Part shown: positions 1 to 6,760 of the stretch, piece by piece
Numbering within the stretch: position 1 is the stretch's first letter
How the letters are laid out: each line of letters opens with the position of its first letter
Assembly (NCBI GenBank): GCA_030452775.1
Contig: JAKDLQ010000123.1
Span: 1 to 6,760, forward strand
DNA: 6,760 bases
Direction of reading: 5' to 3'
Source: Micrococcales bacterium
Lineage (GTDB): Bacteria > Actinomycetota > Actinomycetes > Actinomycetales > Dermatophilaceae
The notes under the pieces: model-generated
Database searches by the model: none
What the model saw: only the letters and a program-made list of their open reading frames with translations
What the model was told of the DNA's origin: nothing
Position numbers and translations under genes: made by a program

Positions 1-685
1 CCGGCTACGCGATGGGCGTGAAGATGGACGGCAACGTCGGCACCGGCGACCCCGATCGCGACACCGCGGTCATCTGCTACTTCGGCGACGGCGCGTCCGC
101 ACAGGGTGACGTCAACGAGGCCTTCGTCTACGCGGCGTCCTTCGATGCCCCGGTCGTCTTCTTCTGCCAGAACAACCAGTGGGCCATCTCGGTGCCGGTG
201 CACAGGCAGACGCGGATCCCGCTCTTCCAACGGGCCCGCGGATTCGGCTTCCCTGGCATGCGCGTCGACGGCAACGACATCCTGGCGACCTACGCGGTGA
301 CCAAGCACGCGCTGGAGGAGGCCCGGTCCGGCCAGGGGCCGCTGCTCATCGAAGCCTTCACCTACCGGATGGGCGCCCACACGACGGCCGACGACCCGAC
401 GAAGTACCGCGTCTCCGCCGAGGTCGAGCAGTGGAAGTTCCGCGACCCGATCCTGCGCCTCAAGACCTACCTGGCGCACGAGGGGATGGGCGACAAGGCG
501 TACTTCACGGCTGTCGACGAGGAGGCGGACGAGTTCGCGGCCGCGCTGCGCGAGGGCTGCATCACGATGGAGACGATGCCGGGCGAGACGATGTGGGATC
601 ACATCTACGCCGAGGACCACCCGGTGATGGAGGCCGAGCGCGCCGCCTACCTTGCCTACAAGGCCAGCTTCGAGGAGGCGAACTG

Positions 686-686
<1 letters not shown>
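1..686 (+). CDS. bkdA: 2-oxoacid dehydrogenase E1 component, alpha subunit (5'-truncated; branched-chain type likely)
   Basis: This is the C-terminal 227 residues of a thiamine-diphosphate-dependent E1 alpha subunit; the reading frame is open from base 3, and about 130-150 N-terminal residues lie outside the window. With E1 beta it decarboxylates a 2-oxo acid and passes the acyl group to lipoyl-E2 in the cytoplasm. The ThDP/metal-binding motif is complete: GDG at 84-92, then about 26 residues, then NN at 171-176. The phosphorylation-loop equivalent reads GAHTTADDPTKYR (from 372), with its histidine at 378-380. The stop codon shares one base with the E1 beta start (TGATG), implying translational coupling. 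Actinobacterial members are annotated either as pyruvate dehydrogenase PdhA or as branched-chain BkdA. I prefer the branched-chain reading because of the partner subunits, but substrate is inferred, not shown. Family identity is very sure; the gene symbol is less so. Confidence 0.93.
673..678 (+). promoter_or_regulatory. Strong Shine-Dalgarno for E1 beta
   Basis: AGGAGG lies inside the end of the E1 alpha gene, 7 bases before the ATG at 686. It supports that ATG as the E1 beta start and explains efficient translation despite the stop/start overlap. Confidence 0.85.
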
Positions 687-1672
<986 letters not shown>

Positions 1673-1676
1673 TCCC

Positions 1677-1682
1677 GAAAGG
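1677..1682 (+). promoter_or_regulatory. Shine-Dalgarno for E2
   Basis: GAAAGG sits in the 21-bp gap between E1 beta and E2, 11 bases before the ATG at 1694. It is weaker and more distant than the E1 beta site, but no better in-frame start exists nearby and the lipoyl domain begins immediately after this ATG. Confidence 0.55.
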
Positions 1683-1693
1683 CGCGAATCACC

Positions 1694-3124
1694 ATGGCAA
1701 TCAAGACGTTCAACCTGCCTGACCCCGGCGAGGGCCTCGTCGAGGCCGAGATCGTCGAGTGGAGGGTCGCGCCGGGCGACACTGTCAAGGTCAACGACAT
1801 GGTCCTCGAGGTCGAGACGGCCAAGTCGCTCGTCGAGCTGCCGATCCCGTGGGCCGGCACCGTGGCGGAGCTGCTCGTCGAGGTCGGCCAGACGGTCGAG
1901 GTCGGCACGCCGATCATCTCGATCGACGACGGGAAGGGCGGCGACGACGCGTCGCACGCCAGGGCGACCGACGCGGTGCCGGGACCGGGCTCACCCGACG
2001 GCCAGGAAGCGATCCTCGTCGGCTACGGGGCCAAGGCGGGCGCCTCCGCGCGCCGTCCGCGCAAGCAGGCCGCCGCGGCGCCTCCCGCGAGCGAGGTCGT
2101 GACCGCGACACCGGAGGTGCCCGAGCCGACGTCGCCTGCCCCGCGCACCGAGTCGCCCGCTCCCGCAGTCGAAGCCCGCGCCGGCGATGTCCCGCGCCCC
2201 AGGGCCAAACCGCCGGTGCGCAAGCTCGCGAAGGACCTGGGGGTCGACCTCCGGTCGGTCACTGCCACCGGCCCCGATGGCATCATCACCCGCGAGGACG
2301 TCACGGCTCACGCCGAGCGGGGCCCGGACTCGGCCGCGGCCGAAGCGACCCCGGCCGGTGCACGCGGAGCCGGCCCAGCGGCATACGGTATGCCGTTCGG
2401 CTCGGGTGAGCGCGAGGAGCGCTCCCCGATCAAGGGTGTCCGCAAGATGACCGCGGCAGCCATGGTCGGATCCGCGTTCACCGCGCCGCACGTGACCGAG
2501 TGGATCACGTTCGACGTGACGGGCACGATGGAGCTGGTCGACCGGCTGAGGCGCGACCGAGAGTTCAAGGACGTCAAGGTCACGCCGCTGCTCGTGCTCG
2601 CTAAGGCGCTCATCGTCGCGATCCGGCGTCACCCGGGGATGAATGCGACATGGGACGAGGCTGCGCAGGAGATCGTCCAGAAGAACTACATCAACCTCGG
2701 GATCGCTGCGGCGACCCCACGCGGCCTCGTGGTCCCGAACATCAAGGATGCCCACGGCATGTCGATGCTCGAGCTCGCCGAGGCGATCGGCGCGCTGACG
2801 GCGACCGCCCGCGAGGGCCGCACCCAGCCGGCCGAGATGGCCGGGGGCACGATGACGATCACCAACGTCGGCGTGTTCGGGGTCGACAGCGGTACCCCGA
2901 TCATCAATCCGGGCGAGTCCGCGATCGTCGCCTTCGGGGCGATCCGCAAGCAACCGTGGGTCGTCGCTGGCCCGGACGGCAGCGACGAGATCGCGATCCG
3001 CCACGTCACCCAGTTGGCGGTGAGCTTCGATCACCGTCTCATCGACGGTGAGCTCGGCAGCCGGTTCCTCGCCGACCTCGCGGCGATCCTCGAGGACCCG
3101 GGTCGGGGCCTGGTCTGGGGCTGA
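1694..3124 (+). CDS. bkdC: 2-oxoacid dehydrogenase E2 component, dihydrolipoamide acyltransferase (one lipoyl domain)
   Basis: This 476-residue E2 core subunit transfers the acyl group from E1 to CoA on a swinging lipoyl arm. Three domains are visible. A single biotinyl/lipoyl domain occupies residues 1-80, with the lipoylated lysine K44 in ETAKSLVELP. A subunit-binding domain lies at about 170-206 (RAKPPVRKLAKDLGVD...GIITREDV). The catalytic domain runs from about 240 to the end, with the active-site DHRLIDG motif (H447, D451) and the TITNVG...GTPIINPGESAIVAFG stretch. The domains are joined by Ala/Pro-rich linkers (about 85-165 and 205-240). It is 21 bp downstream of E1 beta and completes the E1a-E1b-E2 operon. 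No E3 gene follows; the next gene is on the opposite strand. Branched-chain acyl specificity is inferred from the E1 partners and from the similar layout of the mycobacterial bkdABC cluster; the family is often labelled simply dihydrolipoamide acetyltransferase. Confidence 0.95.
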   Translation: MAIKTFNLPDPGEGLVEAEIVEWRVAPGDTVKVNDMVLEVETAKSLVELPIPWAGTVAELLVEVGQTVEVGTPIISIDDGKGGDDASHARATDAVPGPGSPDGQEAILVGYGAKAGASARRPRKQAAAAPPASEVVTATPEVPEPTSPAPRTESPAPAVEARAGDVPRPRAKPPVRKLAKDLGVDLRSVTATGPDGIITREDVTAHAERGPDSAAAEATPAGARGAGPAAYGMPFGSGEREERSPIKGVRKMTAAAMVGSAFTAPHVTEWITFDVTGTMELVDRLRRDREFKDVKVTPLLVLAKALIVAIRRHPGMNATWDEAAQEIVQKNYINLGIAAATPRGLVVPNIKDAHGMSMLELAEAIGALTATAREGRTQPAEMAGGTMTITNVGVFGVDSGTPIINPGESAIVAFGAIRKQPWVVAGPDGSDEIAIRHVTQLAVSFDHRLIDGELGSRFLADLAAILEDPGRGLVWG

Positions 3125-3136
3125 TATCTCGCCGGC

Positions 3137-3517
3137 TCAGGTCCGGGTGTCGACGATCCAGTCGAGCCCGAGCGCGAGGAGGACTCGGTCGCTCGTGAGC
3201 AACCGCATCCCCTCCGCCTTGGCCTGGCCGAGCAGCATGCGGTCAAAGGGGTCGTGTCGAGTCAGGGCCGGGAAGGACTCGATCGCCTGTGCATGCCGGG
3301 CCTTCAGAGGGAGCTCATGCAGGCCGCTGCGCACCAGCCAGTCAGGGAGGCTCGGCCAGCCGGGCACTCGACCCAGCATCGCCTTGATGACGATCTCGGT
3401 CACACTCACCGCGGAAAAGTGGGCGTGGTCGGACGCGATGGCTTCTCGTGCCTCCGCCCCAAGGCCCGGACTTCCGGTGAAGACGCGGATGACGGCGTTC
3501 GTGTCGAGCAGGATCAC
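3137..3517 (-). CDS. PIN-domain ribonuclease toxin, VapC-type, of a type II toxin-antitoxin pair
   Basis: This 126-residue protein is the expected size for a VapC/PIN toxin, a family of Mg-dependent RNases that cut specific RNAs and stop growth. The acidic active-site set is complete: D5 (ILLDTN), E41 (SVTEIVIKAML), D92 (HDPFDRMLLGQA) and D110 (LLTSD). The HDPFDR...A...EG...LTSD pattern recalls the Sll0205-like PIN subgroup usually paired with Phd-type antitoxins. I chose the GTG at 3517-3515: it overlaps the antitoxin stop as GTGA, has a GGGGGA ribosome site 4 bases upstream, and puts the conserved ILLDTN at the extreme N-terminus as in relatives. A longer reading to 3544 adds nine residues with no family support. 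The gene ends 12 bp from the end of the convergent E2 gene, so the two transcripts may overlap. All catalytic residues are present, so the toxin is probably active; its RNA target is unknown. Confidence 0.9.
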   Translation of the reverse strand: MILLDTNAVIRVFTGSPGLGAEAREAIASDHAHFSAVSVTEIVIKAMLGRVPGWPSLPDWLVRSGLHELPLKARHAQAIESFPALTRHDPFDRMLLGQAKAEGMRLLTSDRVLLALGLDWIVDTRT

Positions 3518-3801
3518 GACGTCCCCCGAGCCTCGCTGGCCCACGTGTCGGGCGAAGGCGTGGACTCCCAGTCGGGGCCGTAGAACATCTCCTGGATGTC
3601 CGGGTCTATTCCCTCGAAGACATCGGGATCCACGGCCCAGTCCTTGCCGAGCCCATAGACGATGGCATGCCCACGATGCACGACAAGGTCGACGACCGGC
3701 TTACCGGCTCGGGCAATCGTCACCTCCTCGCCGGCCAGCACCTGCTCGATGAGTCTGGAGAGCTGAGACTTCGCCTCGTGGACATTGACCTGGGTCACCA
3801 T
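3514..3801 (-). CDS. Phd/YefM-family antitoxin
   Basis: This 95-residue antitoxin is encoded directly upstream of, and overlapping, the PIN toxin. Residues 6-40 (NVHEAKSQLSRLIEQV, GEEVTIARAGKPVVDLV) match the N-terminal DNA-binding fold of the Phd/YefM family, which dimerises and binds palindromic operators. The C-terminal half is acidic and aromatic (DWAVDPDVFEGIDPDIQEMFYG), as expected for the flexible segment that wraps and blocks the toxin's active site. The antitoxin-first order and 4-base overlap are the classic layout giving coupled translation and antitoxin excess. The ATG at 3801 lacks a good ribosome site but lies 6 bases after a -10-like hexamer, so a leaderless mRNA is likely. Pairing of a Phd-type antitoxin with a PIN toxin is common, so names such as VapB are used loosely here. 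Confidence 0.9.
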   Translation of the reverse strand: MVTQVNVHEAKSQLSRLIEQVLAGEEVTIARAGKPVVDLVVHRGHAIVYGLGKDWAVDPDVFEGIDPDIQEMFYGPDWESTPSPDTWASEARGTS

Positions 3802-3807
3802 GCATCC

Positions 3808-3813
3808 AGCGTA
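3808..3813 (-). promoter_or_regulatory. Candidate -10 element of the toxin-antitoxin operon
   Basis: Read on the minus strand this is TACGCT (TANNNT form), ending 6 bases before the antitoxin ATG, so the A of the ATG would be the first transcribed base. The same hexamer occurs at the same kind of position before the MFS gene. No good -35 is visible; the corresponding region is covered by the palindromes at 3816-3836. Confidence 0.5.
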
Positions 3814-3815
3814 GA

Positions 3816-3836
3816 TGACTAAGTCTGGCTAAGCCA
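3816..3836. promoter_or_regulatory. Tandem palindromic operator upstream of the antitoxin
   Basis: Two 11-bp inverted repeats share one base: TGACTAAGTCT (3816-3826, four of five arm pairs match) and TGGCTAAGCCA (3826-3836, all five pairs match). Their centres at 3821 and 3831 are exactly 10 bp, one helical turn, apart. They lie in the 45-bp gap between the MFS stop and the antitoxin start and cover the spacer and -35 region of the candidate promoter. Phd/YefM antitoxins are known to repress their own operons by binding paired palindromes, so this is the likely autoregulatory site. The repeats are directly seen; binding is inferred. Confidence 0.65.
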
Positions 3837-3846
3837 CCTCCGAGGC

Positions 3847-5934
3847 TCAGGGTTGAACGCTGGCGCGACCCCGCGTCGCGTCGACGAGGTAGACCGAGCT
3901 GAGGTCCTCACCGATCTGCTCGAGGGCCGCGACGTCGATGGCCTCGTGCCGTTCGGCCACGGTGGGCTCGAGCGTCGTCATCACTGTCTGCGCGTCGCGC
4001 TGGGCGACCGCGGTCGCGAGCTCACGCTTGAGCCCTTGGGTGAGCAGCCCGCCGGCCTTCTTGGCCATTGCCGCCACTTCGACGGCATACCGCTCGGTGT
4101 CTGCCGCGATGTCGTGGTCCTCAGTCGTCAGCATCCGACAGGTCCGCTGCAGCAGGGCGACGCCGCACTCGAGGTCGCCGGCCCCGAGCTCCGTGACGGC
4201 CTCGGTCAGCAGCGGGCGGTCACCGCGCAGCGCCGAGTCGGCGAGCAGGCCGAGTCGGAGCCCGAGGAGGCGCTCCCGGGTCCGGGATCGCTCATCGCGG
4301 CCGAGCGGCACGACGAGCTCGTCCGGGGATGCCTGAGACAGGGTGTCGAGCAACTCGCGGCCCGCCTCGTCCGCGTTGTGGATGGTGTTGCGCAGCGGAA
4401 TCTCCCGGATGAAGAGGGTCACGACCAACGCCACCGCGAACGGCACCAGGGCCCAGACGAAGACGGAGTGCAGCGAGTCCGCGAGGCCGCGCTGCACGGC
4501 CGCGATGATCTCGGGAGGCAGGCCGGCGAGGGTCGCCGGGTCGAGGACGGACCCGGCGTTGATCTGCCTCCCGGATGTCGCCATCTGCTCGGCGACCCCT
4601 GGCGGCAGGTGGCGCGCGATGTTGGGTGAGAGCCCGCTCGACATGATGGTGCCGAGGACGGCGATACCGACCGTCGAGCCGACGTTGCGGAAGAACTGGG
4701 TCGAGGCGGTGGCGACGCCGAGGTCCCGCTGCTGTGCCGCGTTCTGCACGATGAGCGTATAGACCTGCAGGGCGACGCCGAGCCCGATGCCGAAGACGAC
4801 CATCGCAACGGTGAGCTGCGTCAGCGTGGCGCTGTAGTCGAGCCGGGTGAGCATCCAGAAACCGAGGCCCATGACGAGGATGCCGGCGATGGTCTGCAGC
4901 TTGTAGCGGCCCGTCTTGGTGATGACCAGACCGGCGATGATCGACAGGCTGATCATGGCCACCGACATCGGCATGAGGATGAGGCCGGAGTCGGTCGCGG
5001 AGAGACCGAGGACGCCCTGGGCGTAGACCGGCAGGTAGATCATCGCGCCGAACATCATCACCGCGACCATGAAGCTCGCGATGTTGGACAAGGTGAAGAT
5101 GCTGCTTCGGAAGAGGCGCAGCGGGATGACGGGCTCCTCGGCCCGATGTTCCACGGCGATGAAGCCGGCGAGGCTGATGATGCCGAGGCCGTAGGTGATG
5201 AAGACCTGAGGCGATGACCAGTCCCACGTCGTGCCACCGAGCGAGGTCGGTACGAGCAGCAGGATGAGCGTCGTGGTCAGCAGCGAGATGCCTGCCCAGT
5301 CGATCCTGGCCTCGCGGGAGGTGTGCGGGAGGTGCAGGTTCTTGCTGATGCTGAAGTACGCGGCGATGCCGATCGGCAGGTTGATGAAGAAGAGCAGCCG
5401 CCAGCCCCAGTGGTCGGTGACGAAGCCGCCGACCAATGGCCCGAGGATCGAGGACAGGCCGAAGACACCGCCCATGAGGCCCTGGTACTTGCCCCGCTGG
5501 CGCGGGGGGATGATGTCGCCGATGATCGTCTGCGACAGCGGCATGAGCGTGCCCATCCCGATGCCCTGGACGGCTCGGGCCCCGATGAGGAACCAGAAGT
5601 TCGGGGCCAGTCCGGACAGCACGCTGCCGACCATGAAGATGACCAGGCCGCCGAGGTAGAAGGGGCGGCGCCCGTAGAGGTCGGACAGCTTGCCGACGAT
5701 CGGGACGCTGATCGCGCTGACCAGCAGCGCAGCGGTGGCCAGCCACGAGTAGTGGTCCATCCCGCCGAGCTCGGCGACGATCCGCGGGAGGGCGGGTCCG
5801 ACGATGGTCTGGCTGATCGAGGCGACGAGCATGCCCAGCATCAAGGCGATGAAGATCTGCCTCGCCCTGGGGTCGAGCCCCGTCGTGGACTCGGGTGCCG
5901 CGGGCTCGCTCGCCGCGGTTGAGGTCTGTGACAT
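3847..5934 (-). CDS. DHA2-family (14-TM) MFS multidrug exporter with long C-terminal cytoplasmic tail
   Basis: This 695-residue inner-membrane transporter probably exports drugs or other amphipathic compounds by proton antiport. Hydrophobic segments suggest 14 TM helices: about 27-46, 63-80, 92-110, 113-134, 151-172, 179-196, 213-230, 244-261, 281-302, 315-337, 346-363, 371-395, 414-432 and 489-509. MFS motif A is GKLSDLYGRRP (81-91), motif B is ARAVQGIGMG (119-128), and the antiporter motif C is ILGPLVGG (163-170). A loop of about 55 residues separates TM13 and TM14. Residues 511-695 form a charged, helical, non-membrane tail, whereas most DHA2 pumps end near 500-550 residues. I chose the ATG at 5934 over a GTG at 5979 because the longer form would run through the promoter region and overlap the regulator's alternative start. 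No Shine-Dalgarno is visible; a -10-like TACGCT ends 7 bases before this ATG, suggesting a leaderless mRNA. It is divergent from a TetR gene, the usual repressor-pump layout. Substrate unknown. Confidence 0.92.
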   Translation of the reverse strand: MSQTSTAASEPAAPESTTGLDPRARQIFIALMLGMLVASISQTIVGPALPRIVAELGGMDHYSWLATAALLVSAISVPIVGKLSDLYGRRPFYLGGLVIFMVGSVLSGLAPNFWFLIGARAVQGIGMGTLMPLSQTIIGDIIPPRQRGKYQGLMGGVFGLSSILGPLVGGFVTDHWGWRLLFFINLPIGIAAYFSISKNLHLPHTSREARIDWAGISLLTTTLILLLVPTSLGGTTWDWSSPQVFITYGLGIISLAGFIAVEHRAEEPVIPLRLFRSSIFTLSNIASFMVAVMMFGAMIYLPVYAQGVLGLSATDSGLILMPMSVAMISLSIIAGLVITKTGRYKLQTIAGILVMGLGFWMLTRLDYSATLTQLTVAMVVFGIGLGVALQVYTLIVQNAAQQRDLGVATASTQFFRNVGSTVGIAVLGTIMSSGLSPNIARHLPPGVAEQMATSGRQINAGSVLDPATLAGLPPEIIAAVQRGLADSLHSVFVWALVPFAVALVVTLFIREIPLRNTIHNADEAGRELLDTLSQASPDELVVPLGRDERSRTRERLLGLRLGLLADSALRGDRPLLTEAVTELGAGDLECGVALLQRTCRMLTTEDHDIAADTERYAVEVAAMAKKAGGLLTQGLKRELATAVAQRDAQTVMTTLEPTVAERHEAIDVAALEQIGEDLSSVYLVDATRGRASVQP

Positions 5935-5941
5935 GAGGTCG

Positions 5942-5971
5942 AGCGTATCGACGGATTGTGCACGACTGCAA
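5942..5971 (-). promoter_or_regulatory. Candidate promoter of the MFS gene (leaderless)
   Basis: On the minus strand, TTGCAG (5966-5971) and TACGCT (5942-5947) are separated by 18 bp and resemble sigma-70-type -35 and -10 elements. The -10 ends 7 bases before the MFS ATG at 5934, so transcription would begin at the start codon. This agrees with the absence of a ribosome-binding site. Predicted by eye only. Confidence 0.5.
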
Positions 5972-5973
5972 CT

Positions 5974-6002
5974 TTGCACTCAGTGCATCAATAGCCTATC
6001 GT
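5974..6002 (+). promoter_or_regulatory. Candidate promoter of the TetR gene (leaderless)
   Basis: TTGCAC (5974-5979) and TATCGT (5997-6002) are spaced 17 bp apart. The -10 ends 6 bases before the ATG at 6009, again placing the first transcribed base at the A of the start codon. The GAGG at 6004-6007 is only one base from the ATG and too close to act as a ribosome site. Its -35 nearly abuts that of the divergent MFS promoter. Confidence 0.5.
5975..5987. promoter_or_regulatory. Candidate TetR operator
   Basis: TGCACTCAGTGCA is a perfect inverted repeat with 6-bp arms around a central C at 5981. It overlaps the -35 of the TetR promoter and lies a few bases upstream of the MFS -35. TetR-family dimers bind such repeats in the gap shared with their divergent target, so this is the best candidate for control of both genes. 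Further TGCA tetramers at 5959 and 5967 may extend the site toward the pump. Confidence 0.6.
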
Positions 6003-6008
6003 CGAGGC

Positions 6009-6626
6009 ATGACAACGGCCACGCAGAGATCTGCGAAGGGGCCCGCCGGAGGACTACGCGAGCGCAAGAAGCGCGAGACGTGGATGGCACTGCATCGGGC
6101 AGCGCTCGAGCTCGTCGAGGATCGGGGACTGGCCGACGTGACGATCGATGAGATCGCCGCGCGCGCGGATGTCAGTGCCCGGACCTTCTTCAACTACTTC
6201 CCGTCCAAGGACGCCGCGGTGCTCGGCTCCCAGCCCGACGACGTCGAGAGGCTGGCTGCCCTCGTTGCCGGGCGCCCCGCCGACGAGACGCCCCTTGAGG
6301 TGATGCGCCACGTCAGTCGCACGCTGCTGGCTCCCACGAGCGCTGACCCGCAGTTGCGCCTCATGCGGCGCCGGGTGCTGCTCAGCGAGCCGTTGCTCGC
6401 ACCCGCGCTGCTCGGGCGCAACGTGCGGATCGAAGACACCGTGACCGCCGCCCTCGAACGGCGACTCGGTCTGACCCCCGGCACGGACCTGCGCCCTCGG
6501 GTCATCGCCGCCACCGTGCTGGCAGCCACCCGGGCCTGCATGGAGCACCACCAGCAGGGGGCCACCGGAACGCTGGAGGAATCGGTCGACGAAGCGTTCG
6601 ACATTCTCGCCGCGGGGCTGCGCTGA
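6009..6626 (+). CDS. TetR/AcrR-family transcriptional regulator, probable repressor of the divergent MFS pump
   Basis: This 205-residue protein has the normal length for a TetR regulator. A basic N-terminal stretch (RERKKR, 17-22) leads into the DNA-binding domain; the helix-turn-helix spans about 44-63 (VTIDEIAARADVSARTFFNYF) and is followed by the family's PSKDA segment. The C-terminal helical ligand/dimerisation domain contains LRLMRRRVLLSEP and RRLGLTPGTDLRPRVIAATVLAA. This pattern resembles the MftR-like, acyl-CoA-type TetR C-terminal domain, though the ligand cannot be told from sequence. The ATG at 6009 is preferred over a GTG at 5958 because the extra 17 residues would be coded by the operator and promoter region. 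Position back-to-back with the exporter, with a palindrome between them, suggests it represses both genes until a pump substrate binds. Confidence 0.92.
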   Translation: MTTATQRSAKGPAGGLRERKKRETWMALHRAALELVEDRGLADVTIDEIAARADVSARTFFNYFPSKDAAVLGSQPDDVERLAALVAGRPADETPLEVMRHVSRTLLAPTSADPQLRLMRRRVLLSEPLLAPALLGRNVRIEDTVTAALERRLGLTPGTDLRPRVIAATVLAATRACMEHHQQGATGTLEESVDEAFDILAAGLR

Positions 6627-6643
6627 CCGCGTCCCCAACCGGC

Positions 6644-6647
6644 AGGA
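6644..6647 (+). promoter_or_regulatory. Shine-Dalgarno for the gene starting at 6655
   Basis: AGGA lies 7 bases before the ATG at 6655. A nearer ATG at 6647 is in another frame and hits a stop after three codons, so it is not a competitor. Confidence 0.55.
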
Positions 6648-6654
6648 TGGGCGC

Positions 6655-6760
6655 ATGAGTGATCCCACCGGAGTCGTCTTTCCCCTCGTGGACGGCGCTA
6701 GCCGCCCGAGCGCCGGCGGGCGGGCGGTCGTCGCCGCCGCGCTGCGCGGCGCGCTGTCGG
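6655..6760 (+). CDS. Unrecognised protein, N-terminal fragment (cut by window end)
   Basis: An open frame begins at the ATG at 6655 with a reasonable ribosome site and stays open for 35 codons to the window edge. The visible residues start MSDPTGVVFPLVDG and continue into an Ala/Arg-rich stretch (RAVVAAALRGALS). Third codon positions are strongly G/C, as in the neighbouring genes, supporting real coding. It starts 28 bp after the TetR stop on the same strand and may be co-transcribed with it. I see no signal peptide or known motif in this short piece and cannot assign a function. Confidence 0.6.
   Translation, partial: MSDPTGVVFPLVDGASRPSAGGRAVVAAALRGALS

Noticed and set aside
3048..3752. 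A 234-codon plus-strand frame across the toxin-antitoxin region.
   Set aside because: It is antisense to two convincing genes with intact family motifs, is low-complexity in Ser/Arg/Pro and starts inside the E2 gene.
3816..3836. The palindromes read as a transcription terminator for the MFS gene.
   Set aside because: The stems are only 4-5 bp and A/T-containing, with no T-run after them. Position and phasing fit an operator better.
3853..5922. Several plus-strand frames opposite the MFS gene.
   Set aside because: They are mirror frames produced by high GC content, with biased Arg/Asp/Glu/Gly composition and no recognisable motifs. The minus-strand frame has 14 TM segments and MFS motifs.
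5935..5979. N-terminal extension of the MFS protein from a GTG at 5979.
   Set aside because: The 15 extra residues would be coded by the promoter and operator region, show no family resemblance and would overlap the regulator's own alternative start.
5958..6008. N-terminal extension of the TetR protein from a GTG at 5958.
   Set aside because: The 17 extra residues would be coded by the palindrome and -35/-10 elements. TetR proteins normally have a short basic N-terminus as seen from 6009.
6694..6760. GC-rich repeats such as GCGCTGCGCGGCGCGC near the window end, which could look like a hairpin or terminator.
   Set aside because: They lie within an open, high-GC3 coding frame encoding an Ala/Arg-rich stretch and have no T-run.

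Overview
This is a 6.76 kb, high-GC stretch that is almost entirely coding. Codons are strongly biased to G or C in the third position, and all seven stop codons visible here are TGA. Three genes look leaderless. These traits, and the protein types, point to an actinobacterium (Actinomycetota). A Micrococcales-like member would fit, but the genus cannot be fixed from this window.

Positions 1-3124 (+ strand) hold a tight three-gene operon for a 2-oxoacid dehydrogenase complex. It contains the C-terminal part of the E1 alpha subunit (cut by the window edge), the complete E1 beta subunit and a complete E2 acyltransferase with one lipoyl domain. The E1 beta and E2 sequences look more like the branched-chain (Val/Leu/Ile-derived) 2-oxoacid type than pyruvate dehydrogenase, but both names are used for this family. 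No E3 (dihydrolipoamide dehydrogenase) gene follows, so E3 must be encoded elsewhere.

Positions 3137-3801 (- strand) hold a type II toxin-antitoxin pair: a Phd/YefM-type antitoxin followed by a PIN-domain (VapC-type) toxin that overlaps it by 4 bases. The pair converges tail to tail with the E2 gene. Just upstream of the antitoxin are two 11-bp palindromes centred exactly 10 bp apart, next to a -10-like hexamer. This is a convincing candidate autoregulatory operator.

Positions 3847-5934 (- strand) encode a 695-residue, 14-TM DHA2-type MFS drug exporter with an unusually long (about 185 residues) soluble C-terminal tail. It is divergent from a TetR-family regulator (6009-6626, +). The 74-bp gap between the two start codons holds back-to-back promoter-like elements, each placed so that transcription would start at the A of the ATG, and a perfect 13-bp palindrome overlapping the regulator's -35. 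The simplest reading is a TetR repressor controlling itself and the pump. A further gene starts at 6655 and runs off the window; it is not recognised.

No RNA genes, insertion sequences, CRISPR arrays or gene-free stretches over 300 bases were seen. I found no clearly undescribed system. The most interesting points are the regulatory architecture of the two intergenic regions and the pump's extra cytoplasmic domain.
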